Positions 44,466 through 56,542 of a stretch of 64,000 nucleotides of DNA are shown in pieces. The notes below the pieces were generated by a model. That model saw only the letters and a program-made list of their open reading frames with translations, was not told where the DNA came from and ran no database searches. A program made the translations under genes and the position numbers. The stretch lies in contig JALGAS010000008.1 in assembly GCA_023078685.1 (NCBI GenBank), positions 3,472,001 to 3,536,000 on the forward strand, written 5' to 3'. Positions within the stretch are counted from its first letter, which is position 1. Each line of letters opens with the position of its first letter. This stretch comes from Neopestalotiopsis rosae (Eukaryota; Ascomycota; Sordariomycetes; Amphisphaeriales; Sporocadaceae).

Positions 44466-47417
44466 TTACTCATCCCCATCAGGATTAAACAAATCGTCAA
44501 TATCATTGTTCTCGTTATCGTCATGATTGCCGTCCTCGGAATCAGTTCCAGACTGAATATCTTCCCGGACAGACGAAAGAGGAGGCAGTGTCTCCGATGA
44601 TGGCTCAGCTGACTCGAGAAAATCGAATAGCTCATTCATCCCTTCATCAAGTGCCGAATCCTCCAGATCAGCAATCTCCTGTTGCTGCTCCAACACGGCT
44701 ACAACTGATGGCAACTCGACAGAACCTGCATCTCGATCATCAGGATTAGTATCTTTGTCCAAGACCGGCTGGGCAGGCGCGTCCTCGCTCTTGACGAGAT
44801 CAGAATGCTCAGCGTCGAGAGAAATGATGCGAGGGCTCGAAGCTTGTGGCATCGTATCTGGACCCAAGTCCCAGCCAAGTTGCAGTTGCTCATCAAACCA
44901 CTCTGAAGTACGATTGCCATATGCGCTCTCCAGATCATTACCATTTCCAGGATAAATACCTTGTAGCAGAAGATTCAGCTGGTCATCAGAGACACTAAGG
45001 TCTTGCTCGATGAAGTTGGGATCACTAGCCAGAAAGTCGAAATCTGGAGTAAAGGTGGCTAGGCTGTTGCTGAAGTTGATATCGGTCAGTGCGTTTGGAT
45101 CGCTTTGACGCGCAAGTTGCGATGGAAGGAACGCATCAGTACGAATTCTTTTACTCATAGGTTGCCAGTTCTCAAGGTATATGGTGTTGGGAGACTTTTT
45201 CTCTTGATCGATCTGGGTATTCTCCTCGTCCCGCTTGCGTTTCAGTGACAAAGTTTTGTATTTGGCATTGAAGTCGACGGGGCTCTCCCCACGGTGCCTA
45301 CACAGTACTGGACCGGCACCGGGCATACTCCAAATGTACTCGGGCGTCTTGGTTCGGGTTCTCCCGAATTGAATGGAATTGCGACGGCGTCGAGATGCTT
45401 GGGGACGTTGAGAGGGCAATAGATGGCGCCACTGCGACGCCGACTCGGAGCTTCTTCGATCATGGGAGAGCTGGAGAGGTTGCAGTGACGTGATCCATTC
45501 TGTGATTCTTCGCTGTCGCTTATGCGATCGATGATCTGCTGGTGTGAGATGATCGAGGCTGTCATCAAAGAGGTCATGCTCGCGAGCACGCTTTGGTCGA
45601 CTATCAGATCTACTGTTTGGGAGCAATGGAACATCCGGAACTGTTGAACCCAATCCACCAAGTGGTTGATTTCCTTCCAGAAGCTGTGAAAAGTCTGCGA
45701 GAGGCTGGTCAATAATTGTGGTGGGAAGGCAGGAAGTGGACACTGAATGGTGATGGTTATCCATGGGAAATAGAGGATCTATACCAGGCAAAGTACTACC
45801 TGGCGCAGGATATGGGGGCTGCGGCATGACACCCAGTGCTGGAGGTTCGGGAATCCCCTCTTTTACGGGGGATAGTGCAAAGCTCTCGGGGTTGGATCCG
45901 CGATCTCGTCGTCCGAGAGCGTCCCTACCCGAAGGTCCCTGGCGGCCTGGTACGAAGCCGCGAGTAAAGTGCTCCGCATTATATACGCGATGCCACAGAA
46001 GCCTGTCATCTCGGTCGACAGGGGTAGACTTGACGCCCTTCTTGAGCGCCCTTTTACCTGAACGAGCCTTTCGTTCTGCGGCCATGTACTCAATATTGCC
46101 CAGATGGTCGCCCGCATCAAGTGGCTTTCGACCGTCCAGATTGCCCTTTTGCTTGCGCGCCACGCGGGACGAGGCTCCAGACTGCTGGTAGTGGTTAAAG
46201 TCAGTTTCCACCAGTTTCTTTGTGAGACTGTCGTCAAAGTGGCGAGGCCTCACAGTTTGTTCGCGAACCAAGAGATGGCCGGAGCGCTTTCTTTGTTCGT
46301 TTAAGTGATAGAGGTAGTTGTCCCATTGTTCTTTTCGGGACCATTCAGACGAAAGCCAGTCGCAAGCTGCTTTAATCTTTGTCTGCTGATCTGCACGCGT
46401 TTGAAATCCGGCAAGATTATCTTCTTTTGTGAATACCCGAGTGTCGAGGCGGACGTCGACCGTTTCCATGAGCTTGAGGATATCGAAGTGTTGCTCTAGA
46501 CAGAAGAGGTGCATATAGCCAGCGACATGATAGGGGTCGCGACACCTACCGTCGACATTCATCCGCTCGTCGAATGCTACTCGAGGGAAGCCACCCCTGA
46601 ACGATCTGCTGGGTACTGGACAACCATGCCACCTACATTTGTTGGAATAGGTGGCGCTGGGGTACCGTTCGTTCGCGTGTGCGGGCGTCCAGCCTATCCA
46701 CAGGGTCAAACCAGACCTCTTCTTGCCGAATCGAATTCTCTCCCCAGGTAGTATCTGCCTAGCAACCCAGTCGTCTTCGTGACGTTTTGGGGGAACGCCA
46801 TCGAAATAGGCCTGTAAATCTTTTCTTGAGAACGTCACGTTGTACTCAAACTCACCGAGCTCATTATATTGAAACGTGCACCCGCCCTTTCTCTTCCTCC
46901 AGCCCCATGGCTTTGGACTCTTTGCAGGCCTTCCATACCAATCCTGAGGATTTACAATGAAGCTGGCCGTGCTTGGCTCTTCGGCATCATCATCTGAGTC
47001 ATCTTCCAATTGCTCTTTCTTCTTGGGCTTTTTTCTCGCCATCTTCGGCATCATTCCAGGTGCTAGCCGACTTTTACCCTCGCGAGGCACAACAGCTTCT
47101 GGGGCAGGAGCTGTTGTGACGGGGAAGGTTAGTGGATCGGTCCCGAAGGACGGTCGTCTAGGCCGCTGTTCGCTGGGCAATGTTGCATAGGGACGTTGAG
47201 GCAGCAATGGTTTTGCGGTCAGTTGTCCTGGTGCCAACTGAGTTGGCATTCCTGGCAGGTCATTGCAAGGTCCGCCACCAACAGCATCGTGGGCAAACGG
47301 TAGAGAAGAGTCTGTCCAGGTTGGAGCGCCGAAAAGGTCAGTATAGTCGAGACCGAATGTTCCTGCAGGTAGATCTGAGTCGTCAAAGAAGTTCGATTCT
47401 TGGCAGTGTGAATCCAT
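44466..47417 (-). CDS. Uncharacterised 983-residue protein, probably nuclear
   Basis: Single exon; I do not recognise a named domain. ATG 47417 begins an acidic, Pro-rich N-terminus. A basic 'KKPKKK' (129-134), a likely nuclear signal, is followed by an Asp/Glu run (137-147). Residues about 165-380 are compact and look conserved ('WGWRKRKGGCTFQYNELGEFEYNVTF'). They contain a Cys/His cluster (Cys261, His264, Cys266, Cys292, His303, Cys306, His310) that could bind zinc. The rest is disordered, Ser/Pro/Arg-rich, with bipartite basic patches ('RPKRARE', 'KRQRR'), an acidic Leu/Phe-rich stretch (about 760-940) like an activation region, and a very acidic C-terminus. A transcription or chromatin role is inference only. 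Confidence 0.75.
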   Translation of the reverse strand: MDSHCQESNFFDDSDLPAGTFGLDYTDLFGAPTWTDSSLPFAHDAVGGGPCNDLPGMPTQLAPGQLTAKPLLPQRPYATLPSEQRPRRPSFGTDPLTFPVTTAPAPEAVVPREGKSRLAPGMMPKMARKKPKKKEQLEDDSDDDAEEPSTASFIVNPQDWYGRPAKSPKPWGWRKRKGGCTFQYNELGEFEYNVTFSRKDLQAYFDGVPPKRHEDDWVARQILPGERIRFGKKRSGLTLWIGWTPAHANERYPSATYSNKCRWHGCPVPSRSFRGGFPRVAFDERMNVDGRCRDPYHVAGYMHLFCLEQHFDILKLMETVDVRLDTRVFTKEDNLAGFQTRADQQTKIKAACDWLSSEWSRKEQWDNYLYHLNEQRKRSGHLLVREQTVRPRHFDDSLTKKLVETDFNHYQQSGASSRVARKQKGNLDGRKPLDAGDHLGNIEYMAAERKARSGKRALKKGVKSTPVDRDDRLLWHRVYNAEHFTRGFVPGRQGPSGRDALGRRDRGSNPESFALSPVKEGIPEPPALGVMPQPPYPAPGSTLPGIDPLFPMDNHHHSVSTSCLPTTIIDQPLADFSQLLEGNQPLGGLGSTVPDVPLLPNSRSDSRPKRAREHDLFDDSLDHLTPADHRSHKRQRRITEWITSLQPLQLSHDRRSSESASQWRHLLPSQRPQASRRRRNSIQFGRTRTKTPEYIWSMPGAGPVLCRHRGESPVDFNAKYKTLSLKRKRDEENTQIDQEKKSPNTIYLENWQPMSKRIRTDAFLPSQLARQSDPNALTDINFSNSLATFTPDFDFLASDPNFIEQDLSVSDDQLNLLLQGIYPGNGNDLESAYGNRTSEWFDEQLQLGWDLGPDTMPQASSPRIISLDAEHSDLVKSEDAPAQPVLDKDTNPDDRDAGSVELPSVVAVLEQQQEIADLEDSALDEGMNELFDFLESAEPSSETLPPLSSVREDIQSGTDSEDGNHDDNENNDIDDLFNPDGDE

Positions 47418-49823
47418 GATGGCAACCGAACCCGAGCTTTGGATGACGAAGATGAAGCGATTCGGCCCGAGAGAGGTAGAGTGTTCAATGACTTTCCATA
47501 CAATCTCTTCTCAAGCCTCGCGCCTCAGAAAAATACATACTACATCACAGTCTGAAGTGCTGATACTTTACTATTTAAAATCCACTAGCACCTCCTTGTG
47601 GTTGAGACAATGCCCAATGAGTACAATTGTCGTCGTTTGTATCTTTGTGCAAAATAACAAAAAGGATCGGACAATATTTTGTATTTGGTGCTTTGTAAGG
47701 ATTTTGGAAAAAAAAAAAAACAAAGGCTTTGTTGAACACATCGTGGTGAAATGATTTATAGTCAGGGCCCAAATATTGTAGGATAATAACAGTTATATTG
47801 ATTGAGATCACCAAATGATGAGACATGAGGCGAATATGTCGCGACTTGACCCTCATCCTGGATGGATGAGCCTAACTCTGTAGACGAGAGAAATCTCACG
47901 CGAATGGCGAACGCCAACTTATTTTGAATGGTGAAGAAACAAACCTAACGGTTGAATTAGCAAGCATTCCATGATAAGTCAATTTGATACACATGGTATG
48001 GATTGGTAATTATAATCAGTAGAGCTCAAGTAATTTTCTCGACATCGAATATTCCGATCAGGTCTGTGATAATTTACAAAGCTTCATCATATAATAATGG
48101 GGTACTTCTTGGGGGAGGAAATGACATGACTACACACCTTTAAAGAAACAGCCTGAAAATGGTGGTGCTGTCAGTTTAGCAATCGTCAGGCTGGGGCACA
48201 CTTTTCGTGCTGAGCGTGAATGTTTGGCTCCTTCTGCCTGTTGGCACCAGCATTCGATGCACCTCAGGCCCAGACAGTTTGCTTTACCGAGGACGTCCAA
48301 GTTTTCGCATCGACTGCACTGGACCAGAAGTAGCAAAGGTCGACTGGATTGACGTAGTAGGAAATCGCTTCAATATTGGCCGAGAATGAATGATTCTCTG
48401 CTAATTTTGATTGTTGCGGACCAGAGCAATAGAAGTGAGAAACCAGGTCGGAATTTTTTCCTGGAGGCAGATTTTGTGACAGAGCCCTTGGTTGGTCCGT
48501 GCGGGTTAGACCTTTTATGTAATCAGCATGAGGTGGGGTCCAATGCCGCTGGTGCAGCACTCAAGTCCTACCATGTAAGCTGTGAGGTTGGTGGGGTCAA
48601 CGTCCACTACAACAACCGCTACAAATTGGCCTGCTCTCAAAGGTGCGAGGTCATGGTCTTGATCATGGTTGACGGGATGTTGCGCAACAAACTCGCATTT
48701 CATGGGACCAGTGTGTTGTCTTCACGCAAATCAAAAAGCTGTTACACGTCCGTATATCGCATACAAAGCGCCTGCTCTAATCTCCGGCCAACCTACATTG
48801 AGGAATGAAACCATATTATGCCGCGGGATAGCACGTACAATTATCGGATCACAAAGGCTGCAATCATCAACCGGCCAACCATTATTACACATCAAGTTTT
48901 GAGTTTGGTGCCTGTGTACCGAATAGAGATCTTGCGCACAGTCAGCAGTGCATCTTGGCAGGGCTGGGAGAAGCTGTAGCCATTGAGCTTATCGCGGCTT
49001 GATGAAGGGATTGTATATTGGCGGAAAGCTGCTGTGCCATGCCTCGTATTGGCAGTGGTGACCATTGGACTTGACCAAGTCTCGATGGAACCAAGCCGCT
49101 GAGGTGCTATTACTGACACGAGCAACAACTCGTATTCCTCCAATCAAGTACAATGTGAGGTGGAGGATGGTGTCTGGGTGTCATTCATTTGCACCACTGG
49201 GCTTCTGGTTTTGGGCAGGTACAGCGGGTTCAAAGCCTGTTCTACAGCGGCCGGACTTAATCTGTTGGCGCGCGATAGTGGAATAACCCACCTCGGACGA
49301 GTGTCGATTGATTCGATTGATCCCGCATCCCTACACCTCCACTGAGGAGAGGGGGGGAGTCTAACACTTTCCAGGGTCTAGTGCGGCTAAAGGCAAGCGC
49401 TCAAAGGTGCTTTCCAGGAACATGGTGAACTAAAACGGCTGTACGTGATCATCTCGCCATTCAGTTTCTATTCTTCCCCCTCCTCGGAATAGCCTCTTTC
49501 TTTCCAGGAGGTGCATGAATTGCTTTGTGCTTTTCCCGGTATTTGTTTAATGATATGATTACGCGTTGCAACCAACCCAGGTGCTTGCCAATCAGATAGT
49601 TGCGCGGCGCCGCCCAAAGCAAGGGCCGGACTGACCAGACCCCCTGCCCAATATTCGACTTTCCCGTCGCCGCCGCTGCGAGCCCTCCTTGTCGCCCGGC
49701 AGTGCCCATTTCGCTCAAGCTTGGCCCGCCTACGTCACACCAAGACAGAGACCTTATGAGGTCTGAGAATCGCTATTCTCAACGGCGCCTGTCATCAACG
49801 ACAGAAAAGATCTCAACGACAAC
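47418..49823. other. Divergent 2.4 kb intergenic region
   Basis: Lies between the 983-residue gene and CPS1. Open frames on both strands (for example 48386-48808) show no family features. An A-rich run sits near 47709. Nothing else supportable. Confidence 0.5.
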
Positions 49824-52800
49824 ATGGCGCAATTGAATCCTGACCTCCAGGATCAGCTGGATCAGCTCCAGCAAGAATTGGAGGTTAGTCTGCTTTCTCA
49901 TCGGTTTGCACAAGTGTCTTTCAGGCTTGCGCTGTTGACGGTCGCTCCCAGAGCCCTCACGGATGTGCGGGACGGGCGACGCGAGCCTTTGTTTATTTTG
50001 AAAGACTTGGCAAACTATTCTTGCAAGAACTTGAAGCTCACCATTTGTTGCATTACAGGAAGGCGATATTACTGAGAAAGGGTTTGTTCCCTCCGTGTTC
50101 CCCTGGCGAATAGACCAGTTCTCCCATTCACGTCCCTGCCCGATTAGCGTCTAACAAACGGACACACAGATATCAGAAACGCAGAACACAGCTGCTATCA
50201 CAATACTTCCCGCCTGCCGAAGCCGCATCGATTGCGACAAGTATTGCGACAGGAGGTGGAGGACTAAGGATACACTCCCCAGATAGCGACCGGTATGGCC
50301 CAAGTGATGGCTACAGAAACAGTCGTCAGGCCTCTTTGAGCGCCGCCAATCCTGACTTTGCCCGCGATTCCCCAATCGATGCCGTTTCTCCTGTCGATTG
50401 GCGACCCGAGTCGTCAGCCAGCTATTCACGACAACACGATGAGAACCCGGCCGGTCTCCTCCGGCCAGGTGGCCCGCTGGCTGAGTCGCGACCTACCATG
50501 ACCAACCGCGATTCCCTCTTCTTGAACCCTGTTGCGCACGCGCATAGTTATAATCAAGAGATGGGATCGGATTCACCGACTCGGTCGGGTACCATGGTTT
50601 CTGGAGACTATGCCTTCAAGCCAGAGCACCAGGCAGGCTATGGCCCGCCACCGCCAGTGAACTACGACAGTCGAACCGGCACCATGATGGATGCTCAGGG
50701 ATACTTCTCCGACTTTGCTGGTCAGCAGGCTTACGACCAAGGTCCTGGTGACTATAATGGTGGAATGCAGAGATACTCATCGAGCGACGCCTTTTCGCCG
50801 ACTGCCGCCATGGCACCTCCAATGCTCACTGCCAGCGATCTACCACCACCCGAGATGCAGTACCAGCAGCCACTGGAACCGCGAGAGGTGCCTTTTGCCA
50901 TCCACGACCCTCACGATAAGAATACTGCCATGTCAAATTTCGACAATATCGCCGCCGTATTACGACACCGTGGAAGAACAACTGCAAAAATGCCTGCCTA
51001 TTGGGTCCTTGACGCCAAGGGTAAAGAAATCGCATCTATCACTTGGGATAAGTTGGCCTCCCGAGCTGAGAAGGTTGCTCAAGTTATAAGGGACAAGAGT
51101 TCGCTTTACAGAGGCGACCGCGTGGCTTTGATTTACCGAGACACCGAGATTATTGATTTTGCGATTGCTCTGTTGGGATGTTTCATTGCTGGAGTAGTCG
51201 CAGTGCCCATCAATGATCTCCAAGATTATCAAAAGCTGAATCTCATCCTCACTTCGACCCAGGCTCATCTGGCCCTGACGACCGATAACAATCTGAAGAG
51301 CTTTCAACGAGACATCACGACCCAGAAGTTGACTTGGCCAAAGGGAGTAGAATGGTGGAAAACAAACGAGTTTGGTGGATACCATCCAAAGAAAAAGGAA
51401 GACGTACCGCCCTTGTCTGTGCCGGATCTGGCCTATATCGAATTCTCCAGAGCTCCAACTGGCGATTTAAGAGGTGTGGTACTCAGTCACCGAACCATTA
51501 TGCACCAGATGGCATGCCTGAGCGCCATCGTGTCTGCTGTGCCCAATTCTGGTCCTGGTGATACATTTAGTCGAGATTTGCGGGACAAGAATGGTCGCTT
51601 GATAGGAGGGGGCGCGAGTAGCGAAATCTTGCTTTCATATCTCGACCCGCGGCAAGGCATCGGTATGATTCTCGGTGTCCTGCTAAATGTTTACAGTGGT
51701 CATACGACAGTCTGGGCGGAGAACAAGGCCGTTCATGTTCCAGGTCTCTACGCTCACTTGATCACCAAGTACAAGGCAACGCTAATGATTGCTGATTATC
51801 CCGGCCTGAGAGCCGCAGCATTCAACTATCAATCCGACCCAATGACGACACGAAACTATAAGAAAGGCACTGAACCCAACTTCCAGAACGTCAAACTTTG
51901 CCTTATAGACACTCTGATTGTCGATGGCGAGTTTCACGAGGTGCTTGCTGATCGATGGCTTCGGCCACTCCGAAACCCTCGCGCTCGGGAAGTTGTTGCA
52001 CCAATGCTGTGTCTCCCTGAGCACGGTGGCATGGTCATCAGCGTGCGTGATTGGCTAGGTGGCGAAGAGCGCATGGGTTGTCCCTTAAAACTCGACATGG
52101 GCGGCGAGTCCGAATCCGAAGCAGAGAAGGAAGATCCCGAGAAGGAGGAAGAGAAGACCGGCCCGTCGAATGGGTTTGGTAGCTTGCTGGGTGGAGGCAC
52201 GACAACAACCAAGGAACAAGAAGCTAAGAACGAACTTGGTGAAGTTCTGCTTGATAGAGAGGCTCTCAAGACCAACGAAGTCATCGTTGTGGCAATTGGA
52301 GATGAGGCTCGAAAGAAGGCGGCCACTGAGCCGGGCACCGTCCGCGTGGGTGCCTTCGGATATCCCATACCCGACGCGACCTTGGCTGTAGTTGACCCAG
52401 AGACGGGCCTGCTTGCAACACCACATGCGATTGGAGAAATTTGGGTTGACTCTCCATCACTTTCAGGTGGATTTTGGGCTTTGCCAAAACACACAGAGCA
52501 GATCTTCCACGCCCGGCCATACAAATTTGAGCCGGGCGACCCAACGCCAACTCCTGTCGAACCCGAATTCCTCCGGACGGGCCTGCTTGGAACCATTATT
52601 GAGGGCAAAGTATTTGTACTAGGACTCTACGAGGACCGGATTCGGCAAAAGGTCGAATGGGTTGAACATGGCCATGAAATTGCCGAGCATCGGTACTTCT
52701 TTGTCCAGCACATCGTGGTGAGCATATTGAAGAGCCTTTCCAAGCAGGTCTTCGATTGTTCTGCCTTTGACGTTTTTGTCAACGATGAGCACTTGCCAGT

Positions 52801-55578
52801 ACTTGTGCTCGAATCGGCAGCAGCTTCCACAGCACCAACAACGTCAGGTGCTCCGCCTAGGCAGCTCGACACCGCACTATTGGATTCTCTGTGTGAAAGG
52901 TGCATGGAAGTTCTCATGCAGGAGCATCACTTCCGTGTGTACTGCGTAATGATTACAGCTCCGAATACATTGCCACGGGTGCTGAAGAATGGCAGAAAAG
53001 AGATTGGTAATATGCTCTGTCGAAAGGAGTTCGATCTCGGCAATCTTCCGTGCGTCCATGTCAAGTTCGGCGTCGAACATGCTGTCTTGAACTTGCCTGT
53101 CGGCGTGGATCCCATGGGTGGTATCTGGTCATACATCGCATCAGAGTCGAGAGCCGAAATTCTTGGCCCCACTGACAAGCAGTACTCTGGTATTGATCGA
53201 CGCGAAGTGGTCATTGACGATCGCACATCTACGCCGCTCAACAATTTCTCCTCAATCACGGACCTTATCCAATGGCGTGTAGCTCGGCAGCCTGAAGAGC
53301 TCGCCTACTGCACAATTGATGGCAGGGGCAAAGAAGGAAAGGGCGTCACTTGGAAGAAGTTTGACACAAAGGTTGCGGCTGTGGCCATGTACCTGCGCAA
53401 TAAGGCCAAGATTCGGCCGCGGGACCATGTCATCCTCATGTATACGCATTCGGAAGATTTCGTTTTTGCGGTACACGCCTGCCTCAACCTCGGTGCTGTG
53501 GTGATTCCTGCTGCTCCAATGGACGAACGCCGTCTTAATGAAGACGTTCCTGCTTTCCTCCACCTCATCGCTGATTTCCAAGTCAAAACTGTCCTGGTCA
53601 ATCAAGAGGTTGACCACCTTTTGAAGCTCAAGCCCGTTTCTCAGCATATCAAGCAATCTGCACAGGTCCTGAAGATTGGCGTCCCGAATGTGTACAACAC
53701 GTCAAAACCGCCCAAGCAAAACAACGGCTTGCGCGATCTGGGTATCACCATGGATCCTGCATGGGTCCAGCATGGCTATCCGGCAATAGTATGGACGTAC
53801 TGGACGCCGGATCAACGCAGAATTGCGGTGCAGCTAGGCCATGACACGATCCTAGGCATGTGCAAAATTCAGAAGGAAACATGTCAAATGACTAGTTCTA
53901 GACCAGTCCTTGGCTGCGTCCGCAGTACAACTGGTCTTGGGTTCATTCACTCGTGTCTGATGGGTGTCTACATTGGCACGCCCACCTACCTGTTGTCACC
54001 GGTTGAGTTTGCACAGAACCCCATGTCCCTGTTCTTGACACTCAGCAGGTACAAGATCAAGGATACTTATGCAACGCCTCAAATGCTTGATCATGCCATG
54101 AACGTCATGCCAGGCAAGGGCTTTGCCATGCATGAGTTGAAGAATATGATGATCACTGCTGAAGGCAGACCGCGGGTCGATGTGTTCCAACGAGTCCGCC
54201 TTCATTTTGCAGCTACTGGCCTGGATCGCACAGCCATCAACACCGTCTATTCGCATGTGCTCAACCCCATGGTCGCAAGTAGATCTTATATGTGTATCGA
54301 GCCTATCGAGCTTTGGTTGGATCAACGAGCCTTGCGCAGGGGTATGATTATTCCGGTTGATCCCGAGACCGACCCCAAAGCACTTTTGATGCAGGACTCT
54401 GGCATGGTGCCAGTCTCAACACAGATTGCTATTGTCAATCCCGAGAGCCGCCTGCTTTGTCACGATGGAGAATATGGTGAGATTTGGGTAGACTCGGAAG
54501 CATGTGTCAAGTCTTTCTACGGTTCGAGGGACGCGTTTGACTCGGAGCGGTTCGATGGCCGCACTCTCGATGGCGATCCCAACATCAGTTACGTCCGTAC
54601 AGGTGATCTGGGTTTCTTGCACAGTGTCAGCAGACCTATTGGGCCTGGCGGCGCTCAAGTAGACATGCAAGTCCTGTTCGTCCTTGGTAACATTGGCGAG
54701 ACTTTCGAGATTAATGGACTGAGCCATTTCCCTATGGACATAGAAGCGTCCGTAGAGGCCTGCCACAGGAACATTGTGCCCGGCGGTTGGTAAGTTATAT
54801 TCCGCGCATTACAATTAAAATTAAGATACTAATGAAGAATAGTGCCGTTTTCCAGGCCGGCGGGCTGGTAGCTTGCGTGGTGGAGGTTTCAAGAAAATCA
54901 TATCTGGCCTCGATTGTCCCCGTCATTGTAAACGCAATCCTCAACGAGCATCAAATCATCATTGATATTGTCGCATTCGTGAGCAAGGGTGACTTCCCAC
55001 GAAGCCGTCTTGGAGAGAAGCAGCGTGGAAAGATCCTCGCTGGCTGGGTGACCAGAAAATTGCGAACGCTAGCTCAATTTGCCATCAGAGATTCAGACGC
55101 TCTCGAGGGCGAGGGAGGCATAGATGCTCATCGCGCTTCCATGGTCAGCTTCAGGAGCAGCGGCATCCCTGGTGCAAGCTCGTTGAGGAACATGGAACAC
55201 GCGCCACAGATATTGGAGCAGGAGGAAATGGACAGCCAGATGAACAGGTTATCTGAGCTGCCATCAGGCCAAGGCAGCCGACCAAAGTCCGAAAGGCACG
55301 GTGCTGGAGTTTCACAGCCGCCTAGACTAGACACGGCTGCTGCCGCCGCCGCCGGTCATCGATTCGAGCTACCCAGTCATGATGACTACAGTGCCAGCTC
55401 GACACGGCGCAGCTCAACCCTGACAGGTACCCCGGCGATCCGTCTCCCGGGCGTTGATGGACGCGAACCGGAAATGTTGGGATCTGCCGAGGGAGGTGAT
55501 CCAGGTGAAGTTGATGATTGGACTAGAGACGCAATCATGCACATGAATCTGGCCAGCAAGTACGAGGGCAAAGACTAG
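49824..55578 (+). CDS. CPS1: CPS1-type protein with two adenylate-forming domains (Dip2-like)
   Basis: Fungal CPS1 proteins, orthologous to animal Dip2, carry a DMAP1-binding-like N-terminus and two AMP-binding (acyl-CoA synthetase-like) domains, and are needed for virulence in several plant-pathogenic fungi. Exons 49824-49883, 50059-50081 (23 nt), 50170-54789, 54843-55578 (introns 175, 88 and 53 nt) give 1,812 aa. 'LNPDLQDQLDQLQQELE' with 'GDITEKGYQKRR' forms the N-terminal domain across three exons. The first adenylation-like domain spans about 240-930 (core 'YIEFSRAPTGDLRGVVLSHR' near 449). The second spans about 960-1640 ('IVWTYWTPDQRR' near 1233, 'YVRTGDLGFL' near 1502). Both core phosphate loops are far from the standard TSGTTG-type motif, as usual in this family. 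The last about 150 residues are disordered. No carrier or condensation domain, so not an NRPS. Confidence 0.93.
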
Positions 55579-56542
55579 ATAGAGTGTTACATCTCAAGCC
55601 TCGATCCACGACTCGGGTAGAGCTGTCAAAATATGGACAAGTTGCGAAGTTGGGAATTGTAGGACTTGGAAACGGAATTTTGCGATCAATACTGGTCATG
55701 AGATGTACAGGGGACGCTGCACTGCTTTGCATACTGCATCCCAAACGAATTTGTGTGTTTGTATTCCCAGAAGCATGAAACCCCCCAAATATTCAATTTC
55801 AGAGAGCTTTGTGCTCACGACAGTTCTTTGATGGATTATTGGTCCAATGGCGAGATTGATATCGAATCCTTCAATATGACAATGCATAAATTGCAGCGTC
55901 AGCAAATTCCCCGTATTGGGTAAGCCGAGAGAGTTCATCCCGGAAATAGCAGCAAAGCCATCAAGATCGGAGCGCTTAGGGACCGATTAGCCCAGAGAGA
56001 TCCGAGGCCTGTCTTGATTGTACGCAGTATATACTCACCTCGGCATGATGGATAGTACTATTCACCGTCTTTCAGGCTCGGAATGTGGATTGTGTTCACA
56101 TGATATAAGCAACGCCAAGTGCCATGCCATGACTTCAGACATACCCAATCCAGCAGCCAGCAGCCAGCAGCCAGCAGCCAGCAGCACAGCCAACAAGATC
56201 CAGCACTGCCCGCCTGCCCGATCGCCCCACCACCGACTTCCGGTCCTTTTCTACACCAGTAACAGGGGCTCGAATCTGGGTACCTAGCCTATTACACTAC
56301 TGTTTGGTAGGGGCAGGGCCGTCGATCCTGCTACGTTAAATCTACATGAGCCAGCCCTCTTGGGCTGACGGAGGTAACATTTCCTTTGTCATCTGTGCAT
56401 ACTGCTGCTGTGCAGGTCAGCATTGGCAAATGTATGTATAGTCGTCGTCGATGACAACCTGCAGATCACTAAAGGTATAATTCCCCTACGCGGCCGACAT
56501 CCGACGTGAGTGAACTCTACGGTGGTGACAAACCAGATCACA
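55579..56542. other. Intergenic region, CPS1 to Zn2Cys6 regulator
   Basis: 3' UTR of CPS1 and promoter of the regulator, with the CAGCAGC repeat in its centre. No gene seen. Confidence 0.5.
56151..56185. repeat. Five perfect CAGCAGC heptamers
   Basis: Perfect direct tandem array about 360 bases upstream of the Zn2Cys6 regulator ATG. A length-variable minisatellite; no coding role seen. Confidence 0.85.

Noticed and set aside
49824..55578. CPS1 as an NRPS core of a biosynthetic cluster
   Set aside because: Two adenylate-forming domains but no carrier, condensation or thioesterase domain; the N-terminus identifies the conserved CPS1/Dip2 family.
56151..56185. Short repeats as a CRISPR-like array
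   Set aside because: Units are directly abutting heptamers without spacers, in a eukaryotic genome.
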